From Litsea cubeba (lineage: Eukaryota; Streptophyta; Magnoliopsida; Laurales; Lauraceae), in contig CM022949.1 in NCBI GenBank assembly GCA_012931725.1, forward strand, positions 23,966,806-24,030,805: a stretch of 64,000 nt of DNA, given 5' to 3'. Shown here piece after piece: positions 1-10,000 of this stretch. The position numbers and the translations under genes were made by a program. Positions within the stretch are counted from its first letter, which is position 1. Each line of letters begins with the position of its first letter. The notes under the pieces are model-generated. The model saw nothing but the letters and a program-made list of their open reading frames with translations, did no database searches and was not told the origin of the DNA.

Positions 1-722
1 TTGAAAGAGATGTTTCATGGAAAAAGGAAGAGTTGCATGCATATTGTTACTGTTACAAGTTCGAATTTGAAGGCATCCCTTGTTGTCATGTATTGACTAT
101 CTTGAAGCATTTATCTATATTGTTTCTACCCGAACGTTACATTATGAAGCGATGGACGAAGAGTGTTACAAAAGATGCTTTTGTAGACGTTCTTGAATCA
201 GGTGAATCTATCGGTGTTAACCAATGCTTGGCTCGACATAGTCATTTGTCATGTATGTTTGCAGGTCTTATTGACAGAGCTAGTAATTCCTGAGAAGGTT
301 TCGACATTTTAGTCATTGGTCATGCGGAATTGGAAATGAAGTTAAGTCAGGTTACGTTAAACAATCAAAAAGATACAAGCGTTGGTAAAGGGAAAGGACT
401 TGTGGACAGTAATGTGATTGAATATCATGAGCCATCATATGTTGTGACGAAAGGACGCGCGAAGAGACTTAAATCGTCAAAAGAAAAGGCAACAAAAGGC
501 CGTCTTTGTAAGGGCTGCAACAAGCGCGGTGTATCACATGACAAGCGGAACTGTCCGGTGTTGTTGAACAGGTAAACAATTTAATGTTGTCTTTTTATAC
601 CTCATGTTGGTATAAAACTATTAATGATAACAAAATATTTCAGGTTAGTTGATGCTGATCCAACTCAGTCACTTGATTCTAACTGTGGAAGTAGAGAAAT
701 TACTGATGAAGAAATGATATGA
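1..722 (+). pseudogene. FAR1/FHY3-type MULE transposase, 3' end (partial, broken)
   Basis: The frame is open from base 3 and begins inside the region after the transposase core. It contains a SWIM-type zinc finger (CYCY at about 48-59, then PCCH at about 79-90, a CxC...CxH arrangement), as in FAR1-related and MURA-like proteins. A TGA at 291-293 interrupts the frame, which then continues in phase through a basic region to a zinc-knuckle motif (CKGCNKRGVSHDKRNC). A GT donor at 572-573 and an AG acceptor at 642-643 define a last exon, 644-722, ending in TGA. The same internal TGA is present in copy B, so it predates the duplication. Such proteins cut and rejoin Mutator elements; domesticated relatives are transcription factors. 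Linkage to MULE ends supports a transposase origin. Confidence 0.8.
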
Positions 723-1485
723 CTTACAATGGTTAGGTAATCTTTACTCAAATAATTATCTGTTTATTTGGAATTATGTCACAATGGTGTGTATGGTTTA
801 TTTAATTTTTTTCATCTTTTTTTCTTCTTGGTTTTGCTATTTCAGGAAGAGCCAGGTGAAGAGAGCGATGATGACATGTCTTTCTTCTTGGTTTTGCTAT
901 TGGAGGTGCTGTTGCTTCAATCTATTTTGCAAGAAGAGACAATAAAGAGCATGGTTTTGAAACAATCATGTATTTTTATGTAATGAAACAATGGGAAATG
1001 ATCTATGATACTTAAATATCCATAGTTGGTGGTTGTGTAATACTTTTGAAGTGCTGCTTATGGTTTTATGCAATTATATTAAATATAATGGTTGCTTGTC
1101 ACTTATCTGAGTACATGTTATGCCCATGGCCATGTTGCAAGATCTGATTAGTTTAACAAACGTTAGAATCTTCTTATCAATTGTTGTTAAACCATACATG
1201 TGTTGCAATAGGTTGAACGTTTCAAGGGTACTGATTGTAGAAAGTTACTACAGAATCTTTATTACCCTATTGCATCGAATGATAGTAGCAGGTTTTTGAA
1301 GGATGGAAGCAATTCTGAAGTCCACATTTTAGCTCTTTATTCTGTCAATTTTCTTTTCTGAGGCAAATGTCTGTGACCCATATCTATATACTCCAAGAGT
1401 AATCTTGTAATGTTTTGTTTAGTAGTTCATTTCTTTTTATGCCATGTACATCTCTCAAAAGTTATGATAAAAAGTCTCCGCTGAG
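723..1485. other. MULE interior with no supported gene
   Basis: This is downstream sequence of the FAR1-like gene. A 23-bp direct repeat (about 829-851 and 879-901) surrounds an acidic stretch that would read EEPGEESDDDMSFF after a possible CAG acceptor. I could not connect it to the transposase frame. Nothing else is recognisable. Confidence 0.4.
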
Positions 1486-2413
1486 TTCCCTTGCTGAGTA
1501 CCCCTGTTTGGGGCATTGTTTGGCCAACTTCCAGAGGGATTTTTCAGACCAAATTTGGGGGTTTGGAAGTCCACATTATGGTCTTGAAATCTTCTATTTT
1601 CGGGTGCGAGACGATAGCGTTTGCCTAGGTTTATAATCGCGCACTTTTCCAACGAATTAATAAAATCTGCTGTTCCCTTGCTGAGTACCCCTGTTTGGGG
1701 CATTGTTTGGCCAACTTCCGTAGGGATTTTTAGGACCAAATTTGGGGGTTTGGAAGTCCACATTATGATCTTGAAATCTTCTATTTTTGGGTATGAGACG
1801 ATATCGTTTGCCTAGGTTTATAATCGCGCACTTTTCCAACGAATTAATAAAATCTGCTGTTCCCTTGCTGAGTACCCCTGTTTGGGGCATTGTTTGGCCA
1901 ACTTCCGTAGGGATTTTTAGGACCAAATTTGGGGGTTTGGAAGTCCACATTATGATCTTGAAATCTGCTATTTTTGGGTACGAGACGATAGCGTTTGCGT
2001 AGGTTTATAATCGCGCACTTTTCCAACGAATTAATGAAATCTGCTGTTCCCTTGCTGAGTACCCCTGTTTGGGGCATTGCTTGGCCAACTTCTGGAGGGA
2101 TTTTTCGGACCAAATTTGGGGGTTGGAAGCCCACATTATGGTCTTGAAATCTGATTTTTTTGGGTACGAGACGATAGCGTTTGCCTAGGTTTATAATCGC
2201 GCACTTTTCCAATGAATTAATGAAATCTGTTGTTCCCTTGCTGAGTACCCCTGTTTGGTGCATTGTTTGGCCAACTTCCGGAGGGATTTTTCGGACCAAA
2301 TTTGGGGGTTTGGAAGTCCACATTATGGTCTTGAAATCTGCTATTTTTGGGTACGAGGTGATAGCGTTTGCCTAGGTTTATAATCACGCACTTTTCCAAC
2401 GAATTAATAAAAT
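1486..2413. repeat. Tandem repeat, five ~187-bp units (copy A)
   Basis: The anchor TTCCCTTGCTGAGTACCCC recurs at 1486, 1673, 1860, 2047 and 2233. Units differ by a few substitutions. Copy B has four units, which accounts for the 186-bp change in offset between the copies. On the minus strand several units are open in one frame with a period of about 62 residues (each including LEKCAIINLGKRYRL), giving a 159-residue open stretch at 1844-2323. Because units vary between 186 and 187 bp the frame is not kept throughout, so I treat it as a satellite and not as a gene. Confidence 0.9.
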
Positions 2414-2745
2414 ATGCAAGAGATATTCAAGTATACTATCAAGCAAAAGCATGTCCACATGAGCTCATGTCCATGTGCAAAAGTTTGAAATATATTCTCT
2501 TGGCAACAACCCGTCACTCCAAATATTCTTATTACTAGAAATGGCACAAAATTTAATGTAGAATTAAGTTCATATCTGCCTTCTGCGTTGGCAAATACTC
2601 AAGCACTCTGCACACTCTCAATCATGCGGGTCCAATGAAAAAGGAAATTATAGGGGAGCACTACAAATAACAAAATACCAAATTTTTATACAATCAATTA
2701 CAAGGCCTAATTAGAATTGTTTGACCACAACCACTTGATACAATT

Positions 2746-3346
2746 TCAAGTTGGATTTGCCAAATACGCCAAGAAAATAATGCAACAAATTATCACAGGA
2801 AAACCAACTAATTTGTGAGGTGGCTCTGCTTTTACGTCCAGCTTTGTGTCAATCGACTTCAACATCGTTTCCATGCGCTCTAGCTTAGTTGCTAAATTAT
2901 GAAATTCTTCGTAAGATATGCAAGATCTGTTTACAGCAAAATTTACGTCCTCCATATCATCCATGGATGTTTCATCTTTCCAAATAAACATGTCGCAACC
3001 ATTTTCGCCCTGCGAAAAAAAAATAAACATGAGGTTAATTAGTTTCCTATTTTATTTTATTTTAATTAATTGAAAAGAATAACAACAAACTCACTTTCCA
3101 ATTTGGGCATTTCCAAAACTTTCTACCAGGGTTAGTTGGGGTATGAGAAGTTTTTAAAACCATATATCCATGCCCACAAGGGCATTTAGGAGCCCAACGC
3201 AAGGACCGAACACATGATGAACTTGACCTGCCTATAAATTAAAATAAAAAATAATATTTATTCCTTAAACAACATAAACCTCAATTACCATCAACACATT
3301 ATAAATTTTAAATTGGACACTTACTCAAACGTGATTGTGTTGCCAT
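2746..3346 (-). CDS. GRF zinc-finger protein carried by the MULE (copy A, three exons)
   Basis: The three exons on the minus strand are 3325-3346 (starts ATG, short MATQSRL leader), 3095-3231 and 2746-3009. All junctions have GT-AG borders and phases fit, giving about 140 residues. Exon 2 carries a GRF-type zinc-binding module: CPCGHGYM, then GRKFWKCPNW. Exon 3 continues with GCDMFIWKDE, a heptad-like segment (NLATKLERMETMLKSIDTKL) suggesting a coiled coil, and a C-terminal hydrophobic stretch (VIICCIIFLAYL) suggesting a membrane anchor. Small plant GRF proteins of this layout are common, many near transposons; their role is not established. It lies convergent to the transposase and inside the element ends, so it is probably element-borne. 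I see no disabling change here, unlike in copy B. Confidence 0.7.
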
Positions 3347-4110
3347 GAATAAAAATCACCTGTTCATACATCTAAAAATAACATTAACATCATCAATATA
3401 ATTCTGATGTACCTCAAACATCAGCAACAGCCAAGAACTGTAACAAACCAAACGAAAGGCAGAAATATGACAACAAATTACAGTAAAGTGGTGTGTATTT
3501 CATTACATTTGATCTAGCATTAAAAAAAAATTCAATTGAATAGGCACAGAGATGGGAATAGGGAATTGGCTAGTACTTCATCGAGAACTTTGTCCTCAGT
3601 GGGAATCACCTTGGATTCTTCTCAAATTCTAGTCTCTCTGTTTTTCAACATTAAAGTGTTTAATTTTGATAGCTTAATCCTTGCACTCTAGCATAACTTT
3701 ACCCCATAGAAACATTACATGGAGGGGGATTATCAAATTCTGTAACCACTTTTAACCTACCAAATTGAAAGAGAGAAAAGTAGACCATCCTCAATTAGTG
3801 ACAAATTCTGCAATGTACTGCAATAATAAACCAGGAAGAAAAACTAGGAACATTGTGGAAGAAATAAATGCCTGGAGTATCTTCAAAAATAAATGCCTCA
3901 AAAATAAATGCCTGGAGTATCTTCAGATGAAACACAGTGGAAGAAAAACCAGGAAGATGGTTGCAGTCATCCTATGTGGCACACTTCCTGAACATCCAGG
4001 AAGAAAACCTGTCAACCAATACCCTTTTGGGGATATAAACATGAATATTAGAAGAGTTTTTTTTCAATCTTTTTTAACATCAGTAAATGGTGGTTAGAAT
4101 AAGGAATGAG
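3347..4110. repeat. MULE right-arm inner inverted block and spacer (copy A)
   Basis: About 3350-3700 is an inverted copy of 38857-39190 near the left end of MULE B. The two blocks share the same order of short landmarks, including the stretch around TTAAGCTATCAAAATTAAAC. About 3700-4100 has no inverted partner and no supported gene. Confidence 0.6.
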
Positions 4111-4119
4111 TGCCATTAC

Positions 4120-4730
4120 AATAGAGGAAAGAATAAAGAATGAAAGAATAAAGAATAAAGAATAAAGAATGAGCGGGAGAGATAGACGAGAGAGGGAGGG
4201 CAGTTGCAGAGAGGGCGCAAGAGATCGGAAGAGAATAGCACCTTCTTGAAACAGGTCGACCCTAGGCAGAACAGCAGCGAGAGGTATAGACGAGAGATGG
4301 AGAGCAGCACCTTCGTTTGAAAGTCGCCCCTAGGCAGAGCACTAGCGGGAGAGATAGACGAGAGAGGGAGAGAGAGACGCAGGGCTCAGAGATGCAGTGG
4401 GAGGGAGGCTCCCTCGATGGAGATCCGGCAGTATTTCTCTTTCGAACTCAGTGAGACAGAGCGAGATGGATGGGAGGGAGGGACGGAGAGAGAGAGAGAT
4501 CGCACAGAGGGAGATCACATGCGCCACTTCTGATCTCCGTCCGGGAGAGAGACGAGAGAGAGAGGGATCCATCCGGGAGAGGGAGATGAGACACAGATGG
4601 AGCCGTCCACGAGAGAGAGAGAGCCGTCTGGTGAAGAACTTGCAGCGAGGTAGAGAGAGAGGGGCTGGTCTGGAATCACCTTGCAAAGAGAGAGAGAGGC
4701 TGAGTAGGTCAACTGGAGTGTAAGAAGGAA
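4120..4730. repeat. GA-rich low-complexity arm of the MULE (copy A)
   Basis: Purine-rich sequence with many GAGAGA runs and repeated CGTCCGGGAGAGAG-like words. Its reverse complement resembles the CT-rich block at about 38190-38530 in the left arm, so it belongs to the long inverted repeats. Open frames on either strand are biased (Ser/Leu/Arg) by composition and I do not call them genes. Confidence 0.7.
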
Positions 4731-4789
4731 GAAGGGGGAAACTGAAAAATAAGCGGGCTGTTGAAATTTCGATGACCCATCTGCTCTAA

Positions 4790-4862
4790 CTTACTCTACA
4801 CGAACTGGTTACACACTTCAGCAGAAAGCTCCCCTAAGATTCAACTTAGGGGAGCTGCTCCC
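4790..4862. repeat. MULE right terminal inverted repeat (copy A)
   Basis: This is the reverse complement of the left end of MULE B at 36684-36756 with few mismatches. The tip contains a near-perfect palindrome: AGCTCCCCTAAG, a short centre, then CTTAGGGGAGCT. Confidence 0.85.
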
Positions 4863-4871
4863 TTTAAATAA

Positions 4872-5503
4872 ATAAGACACAAATGTATACCATAATTAAA
4901 ACTTTGAAGACTTAAGTCCAGAATATCAAATAATGGGCTCCATCAGGCCCAACTCAAGTCACGATTAATTTTGCTATTATTTACCTAGGAATGCTTACAT
5001 ACGTAATGAAATGTAATATATGGATATGGACTTGGGTATTGGAGTTGTCCGGATGAAACGCAAGGACCAAACCCCAGATTTGGATCTATATTATGGACCT
5101 TAACTTGGATATATATTAAAACCAAGTCCAAATATTGGCACTAAACCCGCTTTTAAACTTGGGTCCCTTGGATCTTTTGACATCCAATTTCATCCGGAGA
5201 ATTTTTAAACTCTCCTACCTAGTAAAATTTTTAAATCCTTTTTCATACTCAAGCATCCAGAAGTCCAATTAAAAATTAAAGGAGTTGGAAGAACTCCGGA
5301 ATGCCAAATGATATGATTTTAAAATTATTATAAAGAAACATAGCATTTACAAAAGAACGGCGCATCTCATCATGTCTAAAAGAACTCACAACACACAAAA
5401 TCTATGTCTGAAAATCTAGCACAAACCATGTTCATGTAAAATGATCAAAATAAGCCAAATCAAGATAAGCACCCAAAATCTCCAAATCTGACCACTATGC
5501 ATT
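4872..5503. other. Upstream region of the alpha-galactosidase, distal part (copy A)
   Basis: AT-rich non-coding sequence shared with copy B (45865-46495). A more diverged third copy lies at about 35820-36330, recognisable by shared words such as AACCAAGTCCAAATATTGGCAC. I see no gene. Confidence 0.6.
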
Positions 5504-6048
5504 TAGGGTTACAAACGGATATCTAATTCTCCGATTACCCGGAAGTTTCAACTTGTAAAAAACCGAATCCGGAACCTATTTTAGCTTCCGATTCATAAAC
5601 GGGTCCGGGTCCGAAACCATTTTTAGGTTCCGATTGATTAACGAGTCCGGTTCCGGGTTCATATAGAATCCGACTGATGGACCTAGGACCCAGCATATGA
5701 GCCTTTGATATTGTAAATTGTACATCAAAATTAACTCTTTTTTTTTTTCATTTTTATGTATAATATTAGAGGTTGTAGATTTGATGCACTTTTATAAGCT
5801 TAATGATATGCTTATTTAAAAAAAATGAAAAATAAAGAGAAATTAGAATCGATTTTGGAACTAGATTTCAGTCCTCTAGCTGGACTTAGTTCCGGAACCG
5901 GATCCGGAGTTTCCTATCTAAATCGAATTTAGAACCAACAAAACAGGTCCGAGGCAAAATCGGATCTAGAACTAGAACCGTTATTTAGAAATGAGTCGGG
6001 ATCCGGATCTACTATGGTTCCAGGACAGTTAATCCGTTTGCAACCCCA
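5504..6048. mobile_element. hAT-like MITE (copy A)
   Basis: The ends TAGGGTTACAAACGGAT and ATCCGTTTGCAACCCCA form imperfect terminal inverted repeats around about 545 bp of non-coding DNA rich in TCCGG/CCGGA words. The third, diverged copy of this region (near 36320) lacks the block and runs straight from TATGCATTCC into AACCCCAGAAG, so it is an insertion. The flanking 8 bases (ATGCATTT and ATCCACTC) are only a weak, decayed target-site duplication. Confidence 0.65.
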
Positions 6049-6257
6049 ATCCACTCCACCCCTAGAAGAATTTCTGTATCTTCAGATCAAAGTCTGTCTG
6101 TGGGACTTTCTTCCCATAAATATACCATACTACTTGCTTTTAGCAGAGAGAAAAAAAAAAGAAGTTGTGATGAGGACCTCTGTTATCTCTTAGCAATAGC
6201 ATCGGGTGCAATGTTGCCAGCTCAGCAATCCACTACATAACATGGTCGTGTGTCCCC

Positions 6258-6265
6258 TATAAATA
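6258..6265 (+). promoter_or_regulatory. TATA box of the alpha-galactosidase (copy A)
   Basis: TATAAATA lies 109 bases upstream of the exon 1 ATG at 6374, a plausible core-promoter spacing with a short leader. The same motif is at 47251-47258 in copy B. Confidence 0.5.
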
Positions 6266-6373
6266 TAGTGTCCTCTTTATTCTCCTCAGTTCCTCCATTA
6301 GCTCTCCTCTTCAACTGTCCCAGCATCCGATATCCGATACAGTTGGTATCAGCCACCCGACAAGTAACGAGCC

Positions 6374-6741
6374 ATGGCTCATACCGTTAAAGCATCGGAT
6401 CGGCTGAGCTGGTTCTTTGTATGGGCGCTGATCGTGTCGTCACTTGCAGTGTTGAGGAAGGTGAGAGGAGGAAGAGCAGAGATAGAAATTGTAACGCCCC
6501 ACCCCTTACCCATGCATGATATTGTCCGCTTTGGCCCACTGGCCTCATGGTTTTGCTTCTGATGGGCCTAAACCCATCAAAAGGCCTCATGCTAAGTAAG
6601 GGTGTAAGCTCTACATATAATCCCAATCACTTTCCTCTCTATAGTCGATGTGGGACTCCGGGGCGTCACAGAAATCGAAAAGGAAATCTTTTGGAGAAGG
6701 AAATCGCTCGAGAACGGACTCGGCCGTAGTCCTCCGATGGG
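6374..6741 (+). pseudogene. Alpha-galactosidase (GH27) exon 1, interrupted (copy A)
   Basis: Exon 1 starts at ATG 6374. A hydrophobic run (LSWFFVWALIVSSLAVL) acts as signal peptide, and the exon ends in ENGLGRSPPMG, the conserved start of the mature plant GH27 alpha-galactosidase before WNSWNHF. The donor GTGAGT begins at 6742. The exon is split by a 181-bp solo LTR at 6490-6670; copy B has it uninterrupted at 47367-47548. Downstream, the gypsy element occupies the place of the exons that should follow. Confidence 0.8.
6490..6670. mobile_element. 181-bp solo LTR / TRIM-like insertion in exon 1 (copy A only)
   Basis: It starts TGTAACGCCCC and ends GGGGCGTCACA (TG...CA with inverted termini), with the 5-bp target-site duplication GAAAT at 6485-6489 and 6671-6675. 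Copy B carries a single GAAAT (47478-47482) at the same point, so the empty site is directly visible. Size and termini fit a small solo LTR, as left by TRIM-type retrotransposons. It has no coding capacity. I do not see the 5S-like segment expected of the Cassandra family. Confidence 0.88.
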
Positions 6742-6767
6742 GTGAGTCAAATCTTTTTTTTTTTTTT

Positions 6768-7076
6768 GGTCGGTTCAAATCAAATGTGGTCGGTTCAATA
6801 CGAAAGTTGGCGTGCTCGATGAGATACATGCGTTGGTGTCAAAATGGCGTGCAATTGATGCAAAATGCAAAAATCGTTAAATACGAAAAAGCCCTTATTT
6901 TCACTTAACCGAGTCAATCCACTTTAACTCACCTAGTCTAGGCTCAAGACCCAACTAACTAGACTCACAAGGACTAATTAACACTAATTACTATAATTAG
7001 TAACTAAGCATAATTAATTTAGTTAAAATATGATTAATTAGCACTAAACATGCTTAATTAGGGTCGGGGTGTAACA
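6768..7076 (-). repeat. Truncated 3' LTR of the gypsy element (copy A)
   Basis: About 309 bp matching the last part of the full LTR at 11807-14621 and ending GGTCGGGGTGTAACA. The missing 2.5 kb is replaced by a poly-T run and the alpha-galactosidase exon 1 donor. Copy B has the same truncation (47576-47885), so it predates the duplication. Confidence 0.8.
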
Positions 7077-7087
7077 TTTCTCCCCCT

Positions 7088-10000
7088 CTAGGACTCATTC
7101 GGTCCTCCGAATGAATATACCTTGGTGAAAAGCTCTGGGTAGTGTCGTGCAACTTGTTCTTCAAGCTCCCACGTAGCTTCTTCCGGTCCATGATGTTCCC
7201 AAAGAAGTTTCACCCAACGAATCGTCCTCATTCGCAACACTTGTTCTTTCTCATCGATGATACGAAGTGGACGTTCGACATAGGTCGAATCAGGCTTGAT
7301 TTGGACTTCATCGTATTGTATGATATGAGAGGGATCTCGAATGTATTTGCGAAGCATCAATACATGGAAGACATCGTGTACACCCGTGAACTCTGGAGGA
7401 AGGTTGAGTCTATAAGCTACATCACCGATTCGGCTCTTGATTTCAAAAGGTCCCACATACCTCGGTGTAAGTTTTCCCTTCTGTCCGAACCGTATCGTAC
7501 CCTTCATAGGAGATGCTTTCAAAAACACCCAATCTCCAACTTGAAATTTAAGTTTCCTTCTCCGTTTATCTGCATAACTCTTCTGTCTGGATTGAGCGGC
7601 TTTCAGCCTTTCTCGAACTTGAAGTACTTTCTCTGCTGTATCTGCAATTATTGTGGGTCCATGAAAGCTCTTTGTGCCGACTTCTTCCTAGCATACTGGG
7701 GTTCTGCAACTACGACCATAAAGGGCTTCAAATGGTGGCATTCCGATAGTCGAATGGAAGCTATTATTATACACAAACTCACATAGAGCTAGGTGTTCAT
7801 CCCACTCATCGCCAAAATCAAGAACGCTCGCCCGTAGCATATCTTCCAAAGTCTGTATAGTGCACTTGGACTGTCCGTCTGTTTGAGGATGATAAGCGGT
7901 ATTGAAACTGAGTTTGGTGCCCATAGATTGCTGAAATGATTGCCAAAATGAAGAAACGAACCTCGTATCTCGATCAGAAACTATTGAAACTGGAGTACCA
8001 TGTAGCCGGACAATTTCTTTCACAAAAAGTTTAGCCATTCCATTGAACTTCATGCCTTTCTTGAAAGGAATAAAATGGGCTGACTTTTATCACCCAGATC
8101 ACATTATTATTCCGACTGGTCAACAGTAATCCTGACACAAAATCCATAGAGATGTGTTCCCATTTCCAATGAGGAATAGACAGAGGATGTAATAAACCCG
8201 TGGGTTTCCTATGTTCAAACTTCACTCTCTGACATGTGTAGCATTTTGATACAAATTCTACGATTTCCCTCTTCATATTATTCCACCAGAATCTTCTCTT
8301 GAGATCTCTTTACATCTTCGTACTCCAAGGGTGCATAGCATATCTTGCACAATGAGCTTCTGTCATAATTGGGATTATCAGGTGTTGAGTCTTTGGCACA
8401 CACAAACGGTTCCTGAAATATAGAACTCCATCCACCAATTGAAAATCAGGTTTCTCATCAATGTGATCTCTTATCTTGGCCAAATTAGGATCCCCAAATT
8501 GTTCATCTTTGATTCTATTCATCAATATAGGTTCAACCACTGACATAGCAGCTAACATCACCGAATCACTGATTAATTGAACTTGCACATCAAGTTCCTT
8601 GAAAACATCCAATTTAAACCATTGAGCACTCATGGCTGCAGTTAATGTAGACTTTTTACTCAAAGCATCTGCCACCACATTTCTTTTTCCTGGAATGTAT
8701 TTGATGGGAAAATCGTAATCCTTTATAAACTCTAACCACCGCCTCTGCCTCATATTGATGTCTTGTTGAGAAAATAGGAACTGTAGGCTGCGGTGATTTG
8801 AATGTACTTCAAATTGTTCACCATATAAATAATGTCTCCAAAGTTTTAACGCAAACACGATGGCGGCTAATTCAAGATCATGTGTGGCATAGTTCTTTTC
8901 ATGATTCTTCAGTTGCCTTGATCCATAGGCTATCACCTTACCATGTTGCATGAGGACACACCCCAGGCCAACTCTGGATGCATCCAAATAAATCACAAAT
9001 CTTCCAGTACCTTCAGGCAATGATAAGACTGGGGCGGTTGTCAGTTTCTCCTTCAAGGTTTGAACATTTGCTTCACATTCTTCAGTCCAATTGAATGGCA
9101 CATCCTTCCTGGTCAATCTTGTCAGCGAGGCAGAGATTTTTGAAAAATCCTTTACAAATCTACGATAGTACCCCGCAAGGCCTAAGAAGCTTCAAATCTC
9201 TGCTACTGTCTTCGGGCTATGCCAATTTATGACTGCTTCTACCTTAGCTGGATCCACTCTTATACCTTCTTGAGTGATAATGTGCCCTAGAAAAGCTACT
9301 TGTTCCAGCCAAAAATCGCATTTCTCTAATTTAGCATACAATTGATGAACTCTGAAAAGTTGAAGTGACAACCTGAGATGATCTGCATATTCTTCTTATG
9401 ACTTCGAGTAGACCAAGATGTCATCAATAAAAATCACAATGAACTGATCAAGATATGGGGCAAAGATTCTATTCATCAACGCCATGAATACTGCCGGTGC
9501 ATTCGTTAGACCAAATGGCATCACCAAAAGTTCGTAGTGACCATATCTCGTCCGGAATGCTGTCTTCTCGATGTCCTGTTCACGAACTCTTAATTGGTGA
9601 TATCCGGATCTTAGATCGATCTTAGAGAAGTAGGCTGCTCCTTGAAGTTGGTCAAATAGTTCATCGATCCGAGGTAGAGGATATTTGTTCTTTATCGTCA
9701 CTTGATTGATTTGTCGGTAGTCGATGCACATCCGAAGATAACCGTCTTTCTTCCTTACAAACAATACCGGAGCTCCCCATGGTGAAATGCTTGGATGAAT
9801 AAGTCCTTTGTCCAATAAGTCTTGCAATTGTTCCTTCAGTTCTCTGAGCTCTGCCGGAGCCATCCTGTAAGGAGCCTTCGAGATTGGCACAGTACCAGGT
9901 ACTAAGTCTATAGGGAAGTCTACTTCCCTAGGAGGAGGTAATCTGGAAATTCAGATACAATTGGAATATCCTCAAGCTTCTTAAGCGGTTTACTTTCGGA

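Larger units (their letters stand above)
1..4862 (+). mobile_element. MULE (Mutator-like element), right part, copy A
   Basis: This is the right half of the element fully seen at 36684-45855. It holds the 3' end of a FAR1-type transposase, a 187-bp tandem repeat, a minus-strand GRF zinc-finger gene, a GA-rich subterminal region and the right terminal inverted repeat ending at 4862. The following nine bases, TTTAAATAA (4863-4871), equal the target-site duplication that flanks MULE B on both sides. Confidence 0.85.

Noticed and set aside
1455..2399. Overlapping open frames on both strands across the 187-bp repeat as protein-coding genes
   Set aside because: They arise from the repeat itself, change frame with 186/187-bp units and show no domain. 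Kept as a finding on the satellite only.
4342..4723. Ser/Leu/Arg-rich frames in the GA-rich MULE arm (also 45295-45705 and 38166-38784) as genes
   Set aside because: Composition-driven frames open on both strands at once, with no start context or conserved motif.
6490..6670. Cassandra-type TRIM carrying a 5S rRNA-like promoter
   Set aside because: The termini are similar in style, but I see no 5S internal promoter-like segment.
7142..7786. 214-residue plus-strand frame
   Set aside because: Antisense to the gypsy integrase and chromodomain region, which explains the open frame.
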